A model generated the notes under the pieces. It ran no database searches and had not been told where the DNA came from. It saw only the letters and a program-made list of their open reading frames with translations. Shown piece after piece: positions 63,956 to 64,000 of a stretch of DNA of 64,000 bases. The stretch is from Porticoccus sp033791605. Lineage in GTDB: Bacteria; Pseudomonadota; Gammaproteobacteria; Pseudomonadales; Porticoccaceae. Made by a program: the position numbers and the translations under genes. The stretch spans positions 62,001 to 126,000 of the forward strand of contig JASJGJ010000094.1 in the NCBI GenBank assembly GCA_033791605.1. The letters are read 5' to 3'. Each line of letters begins with the position of its first letter. The first letter of the stretch is position 1.

Positions 63956-64000
63956 TTACGACATATACATACCACCATTAACATGGATATTCTCACCGGT
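63956..64000 (-). CDS. fabG: 3-oxoacyl-ACP reductase FabG, last codons only
   Basis: The final 14 codons read TGENIHVNGGMYMS and a stop on the minus strand, the conserved end of FabG (G-x-x-x-HVNGGMYM). The rest of the gene lies beyond the window. Position next to acpP supports the call. Confidence 0.85.
   Translation of the reverse strand, partial: TGENIHVNGGMYMS

Noticed and set aside
1..64000. CRISPR arrays, prophage, insertion sequences, tRNA or rRNA genes
   Set aside because: No regularly spaced repeats, transposase, phage genes or tRNA cloverleaf were seen on reading the gaps; apart from the attC-like site, no mobile element is supported.

Overview
The window looks like a stretch of chromosome from a marine or aquatic gammaproteobacterium related to Pseudomonas and the Cellvibrionales/Spongiibacteraceae. 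The reasons are the conserved gene orders leuC-leuD-leuB-asd-fimV-truA-trpF-trpB-trpA-accD-folC-SPOR-cvpA-purF-metZ and fabG-acpP-pabC-mltG-tmk-holB-pilZ-tatD, the moderate GC content (mid-40s by eye, not computed), a small 4.5S-type SRP RNA, a PEP-CTERM protein and many proteobacterial core genes. The genus cannot be fixed from the sequence alone.

Layout. 1-7.1 kb: 3' part of an M3 oligoendopeptidase gene, a secreted EF-hand protein, a PEP-CTERM surface protein, an outer-membrane barrel protein behind a probable sigma-54 promoter and a leader hairpin, and a PAS-GGDEF-EAL protein. 7.4-13.1 kb: SRP RNA and an oligopeptide ABC importer (binding lipoprotein, two permeases, one fused double ATPase). 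13.1-23.1 kb: scattered single genes (DbpA helicase, YccF, a small lipoprotein, a CWC zinc-type protein, TauE/SafE, glycerophosphodiesterase, histidine phosphatase, MsrA, GST, M19 dipeptidase, VIT-type transporter); 14.6-17.3 kb is gene-poor. 23.2-27.3 kb: MoxR-DUF58-TgpA module. 27.3-44.6 kb: a long minus-strand block of biosynthesis (methionine, purine, folate, fatty acid, tryptophan, aspartate family, leucine) interleaved with FimV and TruA. A divergent LysR-type regulator with a palindromic operator candidate faces leuCDB.

44.7-53.4 kb: regulator, a small DUF6868 membrane protein followed directly by a sequence resembling an integron attC site, a Ca2+/cation antiporter, the EF-P paralogue EfpL/YeiP, a SpoIIAA-like protein, RlmJ, an acyl-CoA dehydrogenase, TrmH and an Ap4A phosphorylase-like protein. 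53.7-58.5 kb: a Gld-type ABC transporter operon (ATPase, permease fused to GldG-like domain, DUF4340 protein). 58.5-64 kb: tatD, pilZ, holB, tmk, mltG, pabC, acpP and the last codons of fabG; fabF, which usually lies between acpP and pabC, is missing here and a strong terminator stands in its place.

Most of the window is ordinary core genome. The points most worth checking are the attC-like element and its one-gene cassette, the sigma-54 promoter plus terminator-like hairpin before the porin (a possible small RNA or attenuator), the Asp60-to-Glu change at the catalytic position of TrpA, and the absent fabF.
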